Positions 31,097 through 43,549 of a stretch of DNA of 64,000 nt are shown here, one piece after another (position 1 is the stretch's first letter; each line of letters starts with the position of its first letter). The position numbers were made by a program, and so were the translations under genes. The stretch spans positions 1 to 64,000 of the forward strand of contig CAICTM010000003.1 in assembly GCA_903772945.1 (NCBI GenBank), read 5' to 3'. Under the pieces are notes generated by a model. The model did no database searches, was not told the DNA's origin, and saw only the letters and a list, made by a program, of their open reading frames with translations. The DNA comes from Seminavis robusta. Its lineage: Eukaryota; Bacillariophyta; Bacillariophyceae; Naviculales; Naviculaceae.

Positions 31097-31550
31097 CGTG
31101 GCTGGCGACTTTGGACTGTCACTGGAGGGAGAAAAGGTCGATTGTGAACCAGAGAAATTTCAAGCAAGCATCTCGGGAAGCAATGGCTCACATGAATTTT
31201 GCGAGCCGCGCACCTGGAATAGTTCAACTGCAACGGATGTTGCTTTGCCAGATGATCGTTTTGTCCTTGTGCAGTACGATCAGGTGCGCTCTCATTGCGC
31301 ACCTCCGTCTTCCTCGAATGTTCGTTTCGGGGCTGCGTTTGGGACTTCAGCGCGCTCGGTGGCTCCCGTAATACGTGTACTGGATTGACCACCTCTTGTG
31401 TTTGGCAAGGATCATGGGCTCACTGGCTCTAGTAACGCGGTGGTACCGGTACGAACAACCCCTGCCAAAGCGAAGCATCAGCTCAAACCAACAAGGGCAA
31501 GGTGTGATCGTTCTACTGGCACGGTATGAGTTATTCCAGAGTATATCCAG
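31097..31550. other. Intergenic, no gene recognised
   Basis: This stretch is upstream of the minus-strand DPYWNP gene B and downstream of the minus-strand receptor gene. Open frames of up to ~100 codons on both strands have random composition. Confidence 0.45.
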
Positions 31551-34500
31551 CTAAACTATAACCTGCGCCCCAGTGGACGCTCTCATCACTTGAGGAGCGT
31601 TACGGTGACGGCCCATCGATCCCCTTCCGTTAAAGTCCATAATGCGTCCTCCTCGTCTCCGCTCTTGCGTAAAACTCTCCGAGATCTCTCTCTGATGGTT
31701 GCTTCTGCTGTTGTCCATGCTCAAACCAACGGAGCTCTCACCTAGCTGGTTACTTTGGTACTCCATGCTGTACTTTTGGATGACGAGGCCTAGAATCTCT
31801 TTTCCTTTTGCTTCCCACTCTTTTCTGTTGGACAAAGCACATCGCAGATAGTCACTGTTCCAAGTGCCAAACACTTCGGAATCCTGCAATTTTCTGGCCA
31901 AAGGAATCACTTGGGATTCAAACTTGTCCAACTCGGCTTGGTACCAACCGTCTGCTGGGTTTTCTTGTGTACGGCCTTCACGAAAGGCCATGTACTTCTC
32001 CAAGAAACGCTTCTGTGACCATTTGCAATATACGTGCCAATGTTGCGTGTATTCCGACAAACTCACGAGCTGCATTATGTGCTCGATGACAGCAGTAACT
32101 CGGTACTGCATAACAGAGTCATTGGTTGCGACACCGGCTATTTCGAATGCTTCCTTCCAGTGTCGCTGCATGTCTTCTTGGCCTCCCATCAAATCCGTTG
32201 CCAGCACAGCGTGCGCAAGAACCGAACGAAAGTGGCGTATTTCGGCTTCATTTGAATAGATGCATCGCCGAAGGTCGCGGAAGCTTGGATCCATCAGAGC
32301 TTGCCATGACATTTCGAGTGCATTCTGCTGGTTCACACTACGATGATTGTAAAGATCTGCCATGAAAGCATTTTCCCTGCTGAGGTCTTGGTTCGACACG
32401 CCTCTATGGTCCACGTCGCAGATTAATGTGGCCAGCATGAGAGCAAATTGAGTCAAGGGATGGTTCCTTATCCTATCGGTGCCCGTTGCTCTTTGAGTTG
32501 AACGAATCGAACCATTGTTAGGGTCCGCTAATCTTGGTAGCAGCTTTTGCATTGTCATTGTGACATGACTGGCTCGCTCAAACTGTATCATGTCGAAAGA
32601 TAGAGCACTGCTCCTGAGATTTCTGGTTTAAAATTGCCAAACACGCGCCTCGCACGTACTGAGTGACTTACATTGGAATAGGGGTTGGTACGACGATAAA
32701 GCGTGGATATGATTGTAACAAAATCAAACATTTGACTTTCGATTTTCGTTCCCAGCTCCACTTCGGAATAACCTTTGCCGTTGTTATGGCAAGGCATTTC
32801 AATAGGTTCTTGAAACTCGGAAATCACAGATCTGGTGGTGCCGAGCTCTTCTTCCAGCTTTGATATTTCGTCCATTCGAAGGCGCGGCTTCTTGCTTGCT
32901 TCGCGCTTTCCAACCACCAATCGCAGAACCTGAAGCAAGGCTTCGGAATTCCAAAAGACGAGGCGTTCGACTTTGTCGGCGGAAGACTGAGACCGGCGTG
33001 CCGCCGGACTGAGCAATGTCGCAGACATCCTTCTCCCGCGTGTGGATGCCTTGGTGTTGGTATTTTTCTTGGACAGTGTTGAGTTACTGGCGTCCAAAAG
33101 TTCTGTGATCGGCACGCGATGTAATTCAGACATGCTCGCTTCAAAGATCCTGTTGTCGGCTGGGGCTGGAGCTGTGTTGGAGCGCCGAGTATGGAACGTG
33201 GCACTAGGCGATACAATAAAAAGCACTGTGTGGGCAACATGCTGCCCTAGTGATGACGTTGTAAGGGGGGTGACACGCAATTTCCTGGTCTTACCTGCTG
33301 CCGTCCACCAATGAATTGCGAAAGGTGGAAGCTTTGGATTGAAAGAACCCCAGAGATCGCTTTGGCAACAACCAATAAGTTTCAGAATCCACGTCAGTGT
33401 TGCCATGTCTACTACGATGCCGAACCCAGGCTCCGTGCCCAGCATCTCTGATGAGATCTGCGGTTTCTTTGGAAATATGAATCCTATCAGCTTGGCCCTC
33501 TTGTTCGAGCTCGGCGCATCGTGATACTGTCATTCCAAAAATCTGGAACCTTGCACGCTCCCCACGCACAACCCCAGCCAAGACTGGCCCCGAAGCCAAT
33601 GCCAAGCGTACCCCCAAGTCAGATGTATCCGGGCCTAGCGTCACCTCTAGCTTATTGCTGACCTCAATGAACTCATCCAATGCGTCGCGGGCAAAATGAG
33701 CCATGACTGTAGCATGGTCATCGCGTTGTTCTGCAACCGAAATCAAACGAGTAGATTAGTCTTGATTGGTGAGGCAGCAAGTCACCGAAAGCGGTGACGA
33801 TGATGGATTGATTGCTGCGTTTACTTACTGGGCAGGCCCGCTGCTGCAATATATGTATCCCCCACGGTTTCCACTTTGTAGGCGCCTCTTCTGGTTGCGA
33901 TTTTATCAAAGGTACTAAAGACAGCCTCGAGCAACGTGAAGATTTCGGATGGATCTCTGGAAGCACTCCAAGCCGAAAACCCCGAAATGTCCGCAATACA
34001 GACGGTACAATTGGGGTACAAGTCGGCGTATTTGTCTCGTTTCCCCCATAGATCTTCAATTTCTGGGTTGTCTCCTCCCGGTGATTTGACCGCTTTTTGT
34101 ACCTCTGAGTTGAAGAGTCCGAGTTTGTCGACGTTGACTTCCCCTTCGACGTCGAAGAGTTTTTCTCGCACAGCTTCTGGGAATAATGATGCGATGATGG
34201 CTTTGGATCGTTTTGCCTGTGCTTGTGTATCTCGTTGATGTGCGTCCGTCACTCGATGGTGTGTGAGCGTGAGGGCTCCCACGAGTACAAATACAAAAAA
34301 GACGAGAGCTAGCAAGTGCGTGACGGTGGTATCGGAGCTGTAGTACCACTTCATTCTTCCCGTTGGATATACGGAGAGTGTCAAGCTACACGTCCAAGCA
34401 GCGCCCATTTGTGTGCGGTTGTCAATATGTAGATTGTCGGGTGCATTGTATCCTCCGAAGGACGAGAGTACGTACTGCTGTCCAATGTCTTCGTACTCTG

Positions 34501-35847
34501 GTATATGTCGATCTCCTTCCCCGAGCAATGTGACTCCGGTTTGATCGGCAAAGTATGTATATTCGTTTCCACATGAGTTTGTTAGTACGAGAAAAACACT
34601 TGCCCTGGACTGTGTTTCGGGTATTATAATGTCAAGGAAGTGTATATCCCATGGAACGGTTGCGAACACGTGTGCCACGATTTGTCTTGTGGATTGATTG
34701 AATGAGTCAAATACGGGTTGCACAATGAGTGATTGTGGTCGTTGTGCTTGGAGTTTTCCACCGGATTGCCACAATCGTTCTCCAACAAGTTCTGATGTGA
34801 ATTGTAGTTCTGAGGTCACCACTTGTTTTGATTTGTAGGATGCTTCAATGATGTGTTTGAGTCTGTTATTGGAAAGTATATTGTAGTTGACTCTGGAAGT
34901 GGTTTGGTACGAATCAGGCAGTGGCAGTATGTGCCACGCGGGTGAGAATGGCCCCGTGCCATTGTGTGCAATGTCTGCAGTGTGATTGTCTCGGTTGTAA
35001 ATGTATGGAGGTATTTGGTATGGATAGTTTTTGTTTAGTGTGACTTTGTGTTGGTTGTGTACAGCGTAGTATTCCCATGCGGGTCTGTCCAGGTCGGATA
35101 CCAATGGCGAGTATATGAGTGAAGCATTGTCTAGTTGTATAAAGTCTTGAGCGACGTCCCGGAGGGATTCCAGTGTGTAAAAGGGCCATCTGGTAGGATG
35201 TTGGTTTTGGTTTTGGTTTTGCATGGAAGCAGTGGTGATGGTCCGACTGAGGCTTCTGAGTATACTTTGAATGCTTTGAGATCGTTCTCTGGTGACATCT
35301 AGAATGTCCTTGCTTACATCTTCAAACTATGTCATATTAAAACACAAGTTTCAAGTAGTTGGGTAGCGTGGCGTGGAAGTGGTTGGAGTTACAAGGGTTA
35401 GGGTTAAAGTGGAAAAGTTCGAGTTGGTGCGTTTTGGTGTTTGCTTACCGCGATTTCGTACTCTTGGTTGGCTCTGCCTCTGGCCGAGTAAAGAGTGACA
35501 GCTGTAATGACGAGAGCTCCCAGACAGAGAAGAGCGATGATTCCATGAATGAGTTTGGACGCTTCAACGATTCCTTCTTCTAGCCACTCGTCGCCTTCGT
35601 TGGCAGGAAGTTTGTCTGCCAAATTTTGATTCTTGGAAATCTCGTCTTCGTCGGCCGCGAAAAGAGCCGCGCTGTCCAGACTGGCTTCGTCGCTATAGAT
35701 CGATATAGAGTCATTGTCGTTGTCGTTGTCATTGTCATTGTCGCCTTCTCCTTCATCGCCCACCGTTATCGTCACGTCCAGAGTTCCAACGGTCTTGGCA
35801 GTGCTCGCGGAAAGAGCTTTCTCCTCGTCTGCAAACATTACATTCAT
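31551..35847 (-). CDS. Receptor-type nucleotide cyclase/phosphodiesterase fusion, both catalytic domains probably inactive (spliced)
   Basis: Exons on the minus strand are 35847-35449, 35326-33829, 33730-33295, 33203-32672 and 32582-31551, giving 1298 residues; all introns are GT-AG and 89-122 bases long. Order: acidic cytosolic N-terminus with a (DN)n run; TM ~101-120; extracellular sensor ~121-469; TM ~470-487; class III cyclase domain ~575-720; linker; HD-type PDEase domain ~940-1230. The layout is that of diatom receptor guanylate cyclases. The cyclase keeps the metal Asp (ADISGF, D579) and VETVGD, but the FGDTVNTAARM region reads FGMTVSRCAELE, losing the catalytic Asn and Arg. In the PDE, the usual HN..H reads YSNFERA, the HD pair reads CD (C1010-D1011), and the later ligand Asp reads Ser. 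Both domains look like pseudoenzymes, yet the frame is open throughout. It may act as a sensor or scaffold. Confidence 0.85.
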
Positions 35848-38510
35848 CCTACTAGTACCACTCGCTAGCTACGCTGTAGTCTACTAGACTAATAGAAAGG
35901 GATTGCCTTTGTCACAGGTATTAGTGTGATGTCGTTGAGTTGGGTTGGGCTAATAAGGATTGGCTTGGCCCTGTCTCCAGTCAATCTATCTCGTTCTTCT
36001 CTACTACTAGCTAGTTAGGAGAATTTTGTTGCTTCAGGCTGCCTGCTTTCCTCCAGAGCTCAATCCCAGCTGGATTGCCAATAATGCCTTTCTGGAGCTC
36101 TTGCTGGAGACTGGAGACTTCCTCCGGTATTGAAATGGATCAAACTGGTTCACCAGCCATAACTAAAATTGGCAGTTAGTAACTGTTGTACACTGTACTG
36201 TCCACAAAATGTCTCTCGCCTGATCTTTATCATCAGACGCCACGTGCATAGTTAAAGACTCGCTGCACCTATTCTTGGATCTAAACCTCGCATTCCCCAT
36301 TTATTTATCCATCCAAACAGTGCATTGTTCGAATTTGTTCGTTCGAAAGCAAACCAAGAATCTCATCTACAGTGTTTACAGTGCTCTACATTTAAAACAA
36401 TGTCATGTACTCGAGCAAAAGTAAAAAGTACGCAAGTGAGTAGACTCTACATGTAAGTAAAAAACCACAGCGAGCCAGCTAGCTAATCTCGTCGCAGAAA
36501 CCACTCACAATCTCGCAACTCCCCACTGCCCACACAGGAAATTTCAATCTGGCCAGTCAGCAAAAGCCAAGCTGGGAGTTTAACGGACCAAGTCTGCAAG
36601 CCTTTCGCTGGAGATGATGATGCCGATCTTCTGCCTCTTTGTGGTTTAGAGGAAGCTTGTCACCGTAGCAGATGGGAGCTGCCTGAGCAGGAGGCAATTA
36701 TTTTTTTGATTGCGCACACCGACAGGCCAGAGGGAACGAACAAATTCAAGCAGCAGCACGAACGCAACAAAATGAATTTGCCATAGGATGAGCATGAGTA
36801 CTAAGCAGGAGGATATGGCTGATTGTTCAGGCTTCTAGATAAGATGCAACACGCCATCTAGCTACCGTCCGGTAGCTAGTACCCACTCGTTAAATGACCA
36901 CCCTGGCATTACACTGGGCCTGGCTAGCCACAACAAACAATACATGTACGGTAGAGGACACAATGAGGAGAAAAGTGGAAGAAGCAAATTCCAAGCAAAT
37001 AATGATAGACTATTGGATGCGATTCAGCCAGGGAAGGCCAGCTCCAGCTAGAGGAAGGCAATTGAGGCAAGAGATCCACCCCACACTGGCTGACTGGCTG
37101 TCACTCTCCCGGACACACTTTTTGGCCTTCACGAATCGAATCGAACAATCGTTTACGTAATAGCTAGTAGGTCCTGGTTGGTTTCCATGCCCAAGCACAA
37201 GTACCACCAGGTATGTACGCAGGGCACTTCTCGGAAACATTTATTTTTGCACGGAGAGTTTTGGCGTTTTGGCTCCTACTTTTGAGCCAAGAACGAAACT
37301 TGATGGCTACCGGTACCACCAAGCTACTGGAGTAGCTACAAAGCTATTGCTAGCTGATTGGCTGCAGCTGCATGTCAAGGACGAGCCGCATCGTAACATT
37401 GTAACCGTACTAGCTAGTAGTCTACCGGTACGAACAAGGTCGTTGGTGGGGTGCAATGATGCAATTGCTGCTTCCGTGCTACTACTAGTACCTGGTATCG
37501 TGCCCAAAGACAAGGTCTAGCCGAGACCAGTACCGCCGATAATTTTTAAAGTTCTTTCTCTGGGCATAACCATGACTGTCTATGGTCTATGGTCTATGAA
37601 CCTTTCGCGTGCGTCATCATGCATGCCATGGCATATGACATGATGTAATAAAAACTTGGCCACCGCATCGCCTGAAGCGGGCTCAAGCGCTCTGATCCAA
37701 GCAACGCACGATGAAATAAATGGTCAGGTATGCAGACTACCGGTACCACTAAGATCTAGTACTCTGAGTAGTACCGTACTATTAATAGTATGGCATTGGC
37801 CCTCCCACAAAGTGAAGAGCAGGGGAAGTACAGTCGTATGTCTTCTTCTTCCGAGTTCTGAACTATAAACATGCGTACAATGGTCAAAATTCACTGGCTC
37901 ATGCCAATGATCAGTCTGATGAATCGAATCGAATCAATGGATCTTCCGGCTAGCTAGCTAGTAGCTTCTCGATTCTTCTTGTACTGTTGCTGTTGGATGA
38001 ATCTTGCGTTGGTTGCGTGCACGCTCAGCGTCTTCTCCGCCATCTCTCGCCCCCTTATTTCTTATTTCTTGGAAAGTGAGACGGAGGGATTGAGAGCAAT
38101 GCGAATCCTTGGTTCATAGTATAGAATGAACGTACTGAACCTATCTGAAGCTTCCAAGGTAAAGCCAGAGAAGAAGAGAGGTTCCGTTTAGTTATATCTT
38201 TGTCCCTCCTTAGGTTCACGTCTTTATGTCGAAAAGCAAGTTTGAATGACTTGATAGTTAAATGAAGCAGGACCCAGCAATCGAGATGCCAAGTATGTTA
38301 AGTATCGTGTAGGCAATAGTATTAGTGTGCAAGACCGTCTTGTTGTGAATGTGTGAATGGACGGCCATTTCTTGGATCGCTCGTTACGTTAACGTTGTGG
38401 TGATTTTCGATGTACCGTGTCTCCTCAATTTACCGAGTGTTTTTATGGTGTTCTCACAAAATCGAAAAGTTGCTTTATACTTTTACCAGACAACACAAAA
38501 ACAAGGAAAG
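35848..38510. other. Long intergenic region, no gene recognised
   Basis: This 2.6 kb contains CTAG tracts (36010, 36478, 37955), a CTATGGT triplicate near 37580-37600, GAATC pentamers (37920-37935) and palindromic CATGCCATGGCATATG-like sequence near 37625. Frames at 36894-37160 and 37269-37520 have no protein-like features. It should include the promoters of the receptor (35848 upward) and of the gene at 38511. Confidence 0.45.
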
Positions 38511-40475
38511 ATGACAGAAGCTACTAGTAGTGGTAGTGGTAGTAGTACTACTACAACAGGCAAGAAGAAACCAAGCCTGCTGGTAGACTACAGCAAGTCT
38601 TCTTGCAAAGAGCTGGGAGTGGTCAGGTCTGCTTCAGCTCATGGGATGAGTTTGAGTGGGATGGCAAGAGTACATGCAGGCCACTTGCGAGCTAGCACTG
38701 GTTCCATTCCAGTTCCGTCAGTGCGCTCCAGCACTCGCACTGGTACTTCCAGTAGCAGTCGAAGGTTTTTGTTGGGTCGCAATAAGAGCGAATCTCACTT
38801 GAAAGGCACCAGAAAAGAAAGACTCATCAAGATTCTAGACCAAGCTACTAGTACTGCTCAAGTACAGTTGCCCTTGCATGTTCCTGCATCTGAGCCTGTA
38901 CAGGTAGATGCAACTGCTCAAGAAGGCACTACTAGTAGTACTAGTAGAGAAGAAATCACTTTTTGTGTCAAGAGAACCTCTGATCCAATCATGACACACT
39001 TGGGAGACAGCAGTGCTGGTGGAAGCACTGGTAGAAGCAGTAGCAATAGCAATAGCAATAGCAATAGCAATGACTTGAATGCAAGTTCAGATACTTTGCA
39101 AGCTTCAGAAGGATCTCAAGATACTCAAGGCTCAGACAGTACACGCATTCACATTCGAAGGAGACACCTACATGTACAAGAAGACACCACAGGTATACAT
39201 ACCAGCACTGCAATGACTCCAATGATGTCATGCAGTGCCACAATCACCATGCCCAAGAGAAGCTACCATTCTCTACTGGACACTAGTGTGCACAGCACCT
39301 TTTTGCCCTCCAAGAACAACCCCACCAGGATTTTCAGATCAAGGTCTTCAAGGGTGGCTAACAGATCCCACAGCATCAGCAGGAATGCCGTGCAAAACAT
39401 CAAGGGAACTCAAGACACTCAAGATGACCTTATTACTAGTAGTAATAACCTCAATGTATCGTCTTTGGCAAACTGCTACAGCTACAGCTACAGCTACAGG
39501 CAACCAAACAAAAATGAAAATACTGAAGAACCCGTTCCTCGCACTCCTCATTCCAAAGAAGATGAAGAAGAAGATGATGGAGACAGCTTTTGCAATGACT
39601 CGTCTTGTGAGCGATCGGCTCATCCTCATGCCCATTCCCATGCTCATGGACACAACAACAACAACAATGTCACGCAACAAGTCAAACCTGCCAAGGACCT
39701 GGTGGATCAACTTCATAACGACGACATTCCCCTAGAGATCACCACCAGCCCCAAGACCAACAAGCGAGAAACCAGGCGTAGTGCCATGACACGGCAAAAG
39801 TCGCAGCCACTTCTATTGCCACGTCAACGATCTTTCAAGGACCTAAAGGCATCCAAGCACAAGGCGAAGACAAGACCTGTATTGGCCAAACAGGGATCAT
39901 TCACCACCAGGCAGGCAGAGTTCGCTGCTTTGGAAGCAATCATGGGAAAAACAAGGTTGCCCAACAACACTTCTACATGTACTACTGCCAGTACCGGTAG
40001 AAGAACCAAACTCAGACGATCCCAATCACTCGAAGGAAGTGGATTCACACCCTCTTCTCCTTCTACTACTTCTAAAAGTACCATGGACACTACTAAAAGT
40101 ACCATGGACACAAGCAAATTTGAACGACGACCCATTGGACTGGTCAGCCCTGCTGCTGCCGTCGCACGCAATGGGTTCCTCCGAAACAGCGGCGGTGCGG
40201 CTTCTTCTTCGGCGCAACGAAGACGAATGATGATGCTGGCTAACTCGGGCAAGAAGACTAAAAGAGCTCAGAGCATGCGACATCTCAACAGCAAACCATC
40301 ATCATCGGCCAACAGCAGCAGCAACAGCAACAGGGATGAGTTGGCAACCACCAGACACAACTCGTCGTCCACAGAACACAACCCCAGACGCGCTTCTTCC
40401 ATGGACAAACGAGGACACATGCTGCGGCAAGGATCCTTTGTCGCCGGATCTCGCATGAGAACACTCAGAGCATAG
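38511..40475 (+). CDS. RQGSF-family Ser/Arg-rich protein, long member
   Basis: The start at 38511 (654 residues) is preferred over the in-frame ATG at 38349 because it places KKPSLLVDYSKSS near the N-terminus, as in the shorter paralog at 41499. The protein is mostly disordered, with Ser/Thr/Asn runs (SNSNSNSNSN, encoded by AGCAAT repeats), an acidic KEDEEEDDGD stretch, a His-rich HAHSHAHGHNN, and (SY)n. Conserved patches shared with the paralog are PSLLVDYSK, G(M/L)SL.G.A, (K/R)AQSMR(H/Q)LN and the C-terminus RQGSF..GSR(M/I)RTLRA. Many Arg-x-x-Ser sites (RQRSFKD, LRRSQSLEG, RRASSMDKR) suggest basophilic-kinase or 14-3-3 sites, which is inference. No enzyme domain is seen. It stands in tandem with its paralog ~1 kb downstream. 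Confidence 0.78.
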   Translation: MTEATSSGSGSSTTTTGKKKPSLLVDYSKSSCKELGVVRSASAHGMSLSGMARVHAGHLRASTGSIPVPSVRSSTRTGTSSSSRRFLLGRNKSESHLKGTRKERLIKILDQATSTAQVQLPLHVPASEPVQVDATAQEGTTSSTSREEITFCVKRTSDPIMTHLGDSSAGGSTGRSSSNSNSNSNSNDLNASSDTLQASEGSQDTQGSDSTRIHIRRRHLHVQEDTTGIHTSTAMTPMMSCSATITMPKRSYHSLLDTSVHSTFLPSKNNPTRIFRSRSSRVANRSHSISRNAVQNIKGTQDTQDDLITSSNNLNVSSLANCYSYSYSYRQPNKNENTEEPVPRTPHSKEDEEEDDGDSFCNDSSCERSAHPHAHSHAHGHNNNNNVTQQVKPAKDLVDQLHNDDIPLEITTSPKTNKRETRRSAMTRQKSQPLLLPRQRSFKDLKASKHKAKTRPVLAKQGSFTTRQAEFAALEAIMGKTRLPNNTSTCTTASTGRRTKLRRSQSLEGSGFTPSSPSTTSKSTMDTTKSTMDTSKFERRPIGLVSPAAAVARNGFLRNSGGAASSSAQRRRMMMLANSGKKTKRAQSMRHLNSKPSSSANSSSNSNRDELATTRHNSSSTEHNPRRASSMDKRGHMLRQGSFVAGSRMRTLRA

Positions 40476-41498
40476 AATCAAATACAAATTCAAAATTCAA
40501 ATAGAAGAAACGAAGAACGGATGGAGAACTAATGACTTGTTAGCTCTACAGTACCGTAATCAACCAGCCACAAATAGACATTGGCATCTAGCAATATTGC
40601 TTTGTAGTAATACATGTAGGCATGCCTGCACCCCCGGAACAGAATCTCTAAGTTCTCAAATCGTTGTGACTTGCAATGCGGCGCTGTAGCCTCGCCTTCG
40701 GGAGTTGCAGCTACACACATCAGGTACGGTCTGGCCATCCCCAACCTGGCTCTGAGAATTTGAAGTTTGAAGAATAGAAACAAAGTCCAAATAAATTAGC
40801 TTGCCTGGGCTGAATGATCGAATCGAATCGAATCTTCGTCTTGCTTCAGACTCCAGTCGTCGGCAACTGTAAGCTGTCACCGTGGTAGCAAAAGACCCTT
40901 CTCATGCCTTCGATCGGTTGTAAAAACCACAGCCGCACTGGTACAGTGTTGCCATAGTTTCCGTTTGACACAATGTAGCTGGAAAACAACACAACAAACA
41001 CGGTTTTTGGAGTTACTACATGTAGTAGCCAGATAGTCAGTCCTGTGTTATGGTCATCAGACTTGGGTATGACATGTGTGTAAAAAGCACTCCCTTTCAA
41101 CTCAGCGCCAGATTTTGGCGGTAATTTTGTGGAGCACCCTAACTAAAGATCATGGGGCCTGTTTGACTCCCACAGTGAAGTTGAGACATGTTTCACTTCG
41201 GAGTGGTGAGCTCAGACTTGATTTTCTGAGTCCTGATTCAAGGCTGTATTTAACGAAGTGACAACCAAGTCTAAGTGTCAGTGTCGTGGATGAAAGTTAG
41301 GTGTCAGTATTTTTTGAGGATACTTAGAGGCTTACCCTCCCACGACGCAGTGTTTGCCTTTGTTTGACTTTGCAACGCTATCGGTACATGTAGCTCGACG
41401 TCAATCGAAACACTTCCCTTGCCCTCTCCCCTCTCACAAAACAAACTGAACTCCGAGCAGACCCCACACGAAACAAGTCTCCAGCACCACCAATCACC
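40476..41498. other. Intergenic between tandem paralogs
   Basis: GAATC pentamers lie at 40822-40836. 41370-41498 is C/A-rich and likely the promoter and leader of the next gene. No other gene is recognised. Confidence 0.45.
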
Positions 41499-42464
41499 AT
41501 GATCAACAGAGCAACCACCACCGCCTCTCGTCCGTCCCTTTTGGTGGACTACTCCAAGAACTCGAGCCCTCGCATCGCGAGCCGTGGTTTGTCTCTACGC
41601 GGTGCTGCTCAGTCACGCCGCCGGCAACCATTGCCATTGACTCGGTTGGATCTTAGTCTAAGCTCCAGTGAACGATCTGCTTCCAGCCGAGAAGAGGACC
41701 CAGAAGAAATCCCTCAGTGGATCTTTGTTCAGGACAAGTCTCCCAGTTCCAGCTGTCATGACGCCAGCAACAGCAAGAACACACCAGTGACTTTCCAGCT
41801 TCGCAAGAATCTGGTGGACAGGGACAACTTTCTGAGTTTCCTCAAGGGACACTTTTCCGAATCTGATTTGGACCTGGAGCCGCACGACCTGACTGTGCCA
41901 CCACAGAAGAAAGCCCAACAAGACAAGGCTGAAGAAGAACCATTGACAAGTAACACATGCCACACCATTGGATCCGTATCTGTTGCTAGCAGGAGAGAAA
42001 CAAGGAATCGCAGAGACAATCTAAAGAAAACATTCCGAAAGGCTCAGAGCATGCGACAGCTCAATCTAGATACTTCGCCCCTATCACTAAAAGATTCCAA
42101 CCATGAACAACCCCGGGCCAGGGCGCTGCCATTGAGAAACAAGACCTTTCACGGAACAACCACTACCACAAGCATGGTACCAGTACAGGCGACAGTCACC
42201 AGCGCTCCCCTCAAAACGAAAAGAGCAAACAGCAGGGGAAGGCGTGCTGTTCGGAGAGTGCGCACGGCGGATTCGCCTGGAGCCCTCAGCCGTCGAATGG
42301 CCTTGGATATGACAAGGGGCAAAGAACCACAGGTGCAACTCCTCAATTCTACTTACTTGCCACAGACGCTACAAGCCAGCAGCCACAACCCAGGGCGTCG
42401 CACAATGATGGCAAGACAAGGATCTTTCATCACAGGATCCAGAATCAGAACACTCAGGGCTTAA
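41499..42464 (+). CDS. RQGSF-family Ser/Arg-rich protein, short member
   Basis: The 321-residue open frame begins MINRATTTASRPSLLVDYSK and ends MARQGSFITGSRIRTLRA, the same ends as the 654-residue neighbour. It lacks most of that protein's repeat runs, so its conserved patches stand out: PSLLVDYSKNSS, RGLSLRGAAQ, a middle PVTFQLRKNLVDRDNFLSFL segment, RKAQSMRQLNLD, and the C-terminal motif. No fold is recognised. Tandem placement on the same strand indicates local duplication followed by loss or gain of low-complexity sequence. The preserved ends suggest two short functional motifs at the termini. Confidence 0.8.
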   Translation: MINRATTTASRPSLLVDYSKNSSPRIASRGLSLRGAAQSRRRQPLPLTRLDLSLSSSERSASSREEDPEEIPQWIFVQDKSPSSSCHDASNSKNTPVTFQLRKNLVDRDNFLSFLKGHFSESDLDLEPHDLTVPPQKKAQQDKAEEEPLTSNTCHTIGSVSVASRRETRNRRDNLKKTFRKAQSMRQLNLDTSPLSLKDSNHEQPRARALPLRNKTFHGTTTTTSMVPVQATVTSAPLKTKRANSRGRRAVRRVRTADSPGALSRRMALDMTRGKEPQVQLLNSTYLPQTLQASSHNPGRRTMMARQGSFITGSRIRTLRA

Positions 42465-43549
42465 CAACCAGAAACAGACGTAGATCAATAACTGAAATAT
42501 AAACTTGTACAGATTAAATCAGTTGTCCTTGCGGTCTCTACATGTACTGTACCCGTTCTGTTGGGACCGTGGGTCAGCTCTGTCGGGGTTAGTTGCACAA
42601 ACCTGTCGCAACCTACCAAAGTTAGGTTGAAGAAGTTATTTTATGCTTCTACATTATGGCACAGCTCGTAACGGATGCTTCCTCCACCACATGGTATGCC
42701 ATGGTTCCTTTCTTCGCCTCGTCTGCCTTGAACTGCATCAGCCACTTTTTCAATTTTTCAACGTTTCAAAGCGCGTCATGTACAAGCTCAGGGATCTGCC
42801 TCTTGTTTCCTGGTAGCCAACTGAGCAGGAACACAATTTCGTCATCCAAACGGTTCGAGTCCACTTTTACAAGCATCCGTGTTGTATAGGAAGGTCCGCC
42901 GCTATGCTGTGATGATGACCTAGAGCAGCTGCTAGAGCTATCTTTCTACTAGTACGCTGCAGAGGTGCCAAATCAGTTCCTAGCTAGGTAGCCAGAAGGA
43001 ACACCCAATGGTAGCTGCCGGTATTGGAGAATCATTTTCCCTTGAATCCAGCCAACCCAACACACACACAATGAAGTCCAAGAACGGTAAGACGAACTTC
43101 GTCGCATAGCAAAAGCAGCAACAAGCCTCCATCCCTTGCTTGATACACCAGTCGATTGGATGGCTGGCAAAGCTTGGTGCTGACGTGTTGCAACTGTTGA
43201 AGTGAAGCAGAGTAGAACTCCTACTGCTATGACGCTTCCCCAGCAATGTTTGAAGTATGATCTAGGATATGGGGTGATTAGTAATAACACAAGAGAGAAG
43301 ATACATACATGAATCCACATACTCCTTCCGACTCAACCGGCAGGTTATGACCGTCACCGGAAGGAACCCAAGAAAAGAGAGATCTAGTCTAACTTCCAAC
43401 TCGAAAAATGTTGAGCGGTGCATGAAGGTTGACCTTGCGGAGATGCTCTGGAAACGATGCAATAACCCCATGGAAACTGAGAGAGCGAGCAGTCAGTCAT
43501 TTGTCCCCCCAATCTTTCATTGACACAAGCGAATGGCAACACTTGAGTC
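42465..43549. other. Intergenic, no gene recognised
   Basis: Two small overlapping frames on the minus strand (42973-43320 and 42980-43246) and one on plus (42656-42889) have no conserved content. The stretch is tail to tail between the plus-strand RQGSF gene and the minus-strand poly-Gln gene. Confidence 0.45.

Noticed and set aside
42780-42870. GGTTCGAGTCC, a possible tRNA T-loop
   Set aside because: Flanking bases do not pair into a T-stem, and no matching D-arm, anticodon arm or acceptor stem was found.
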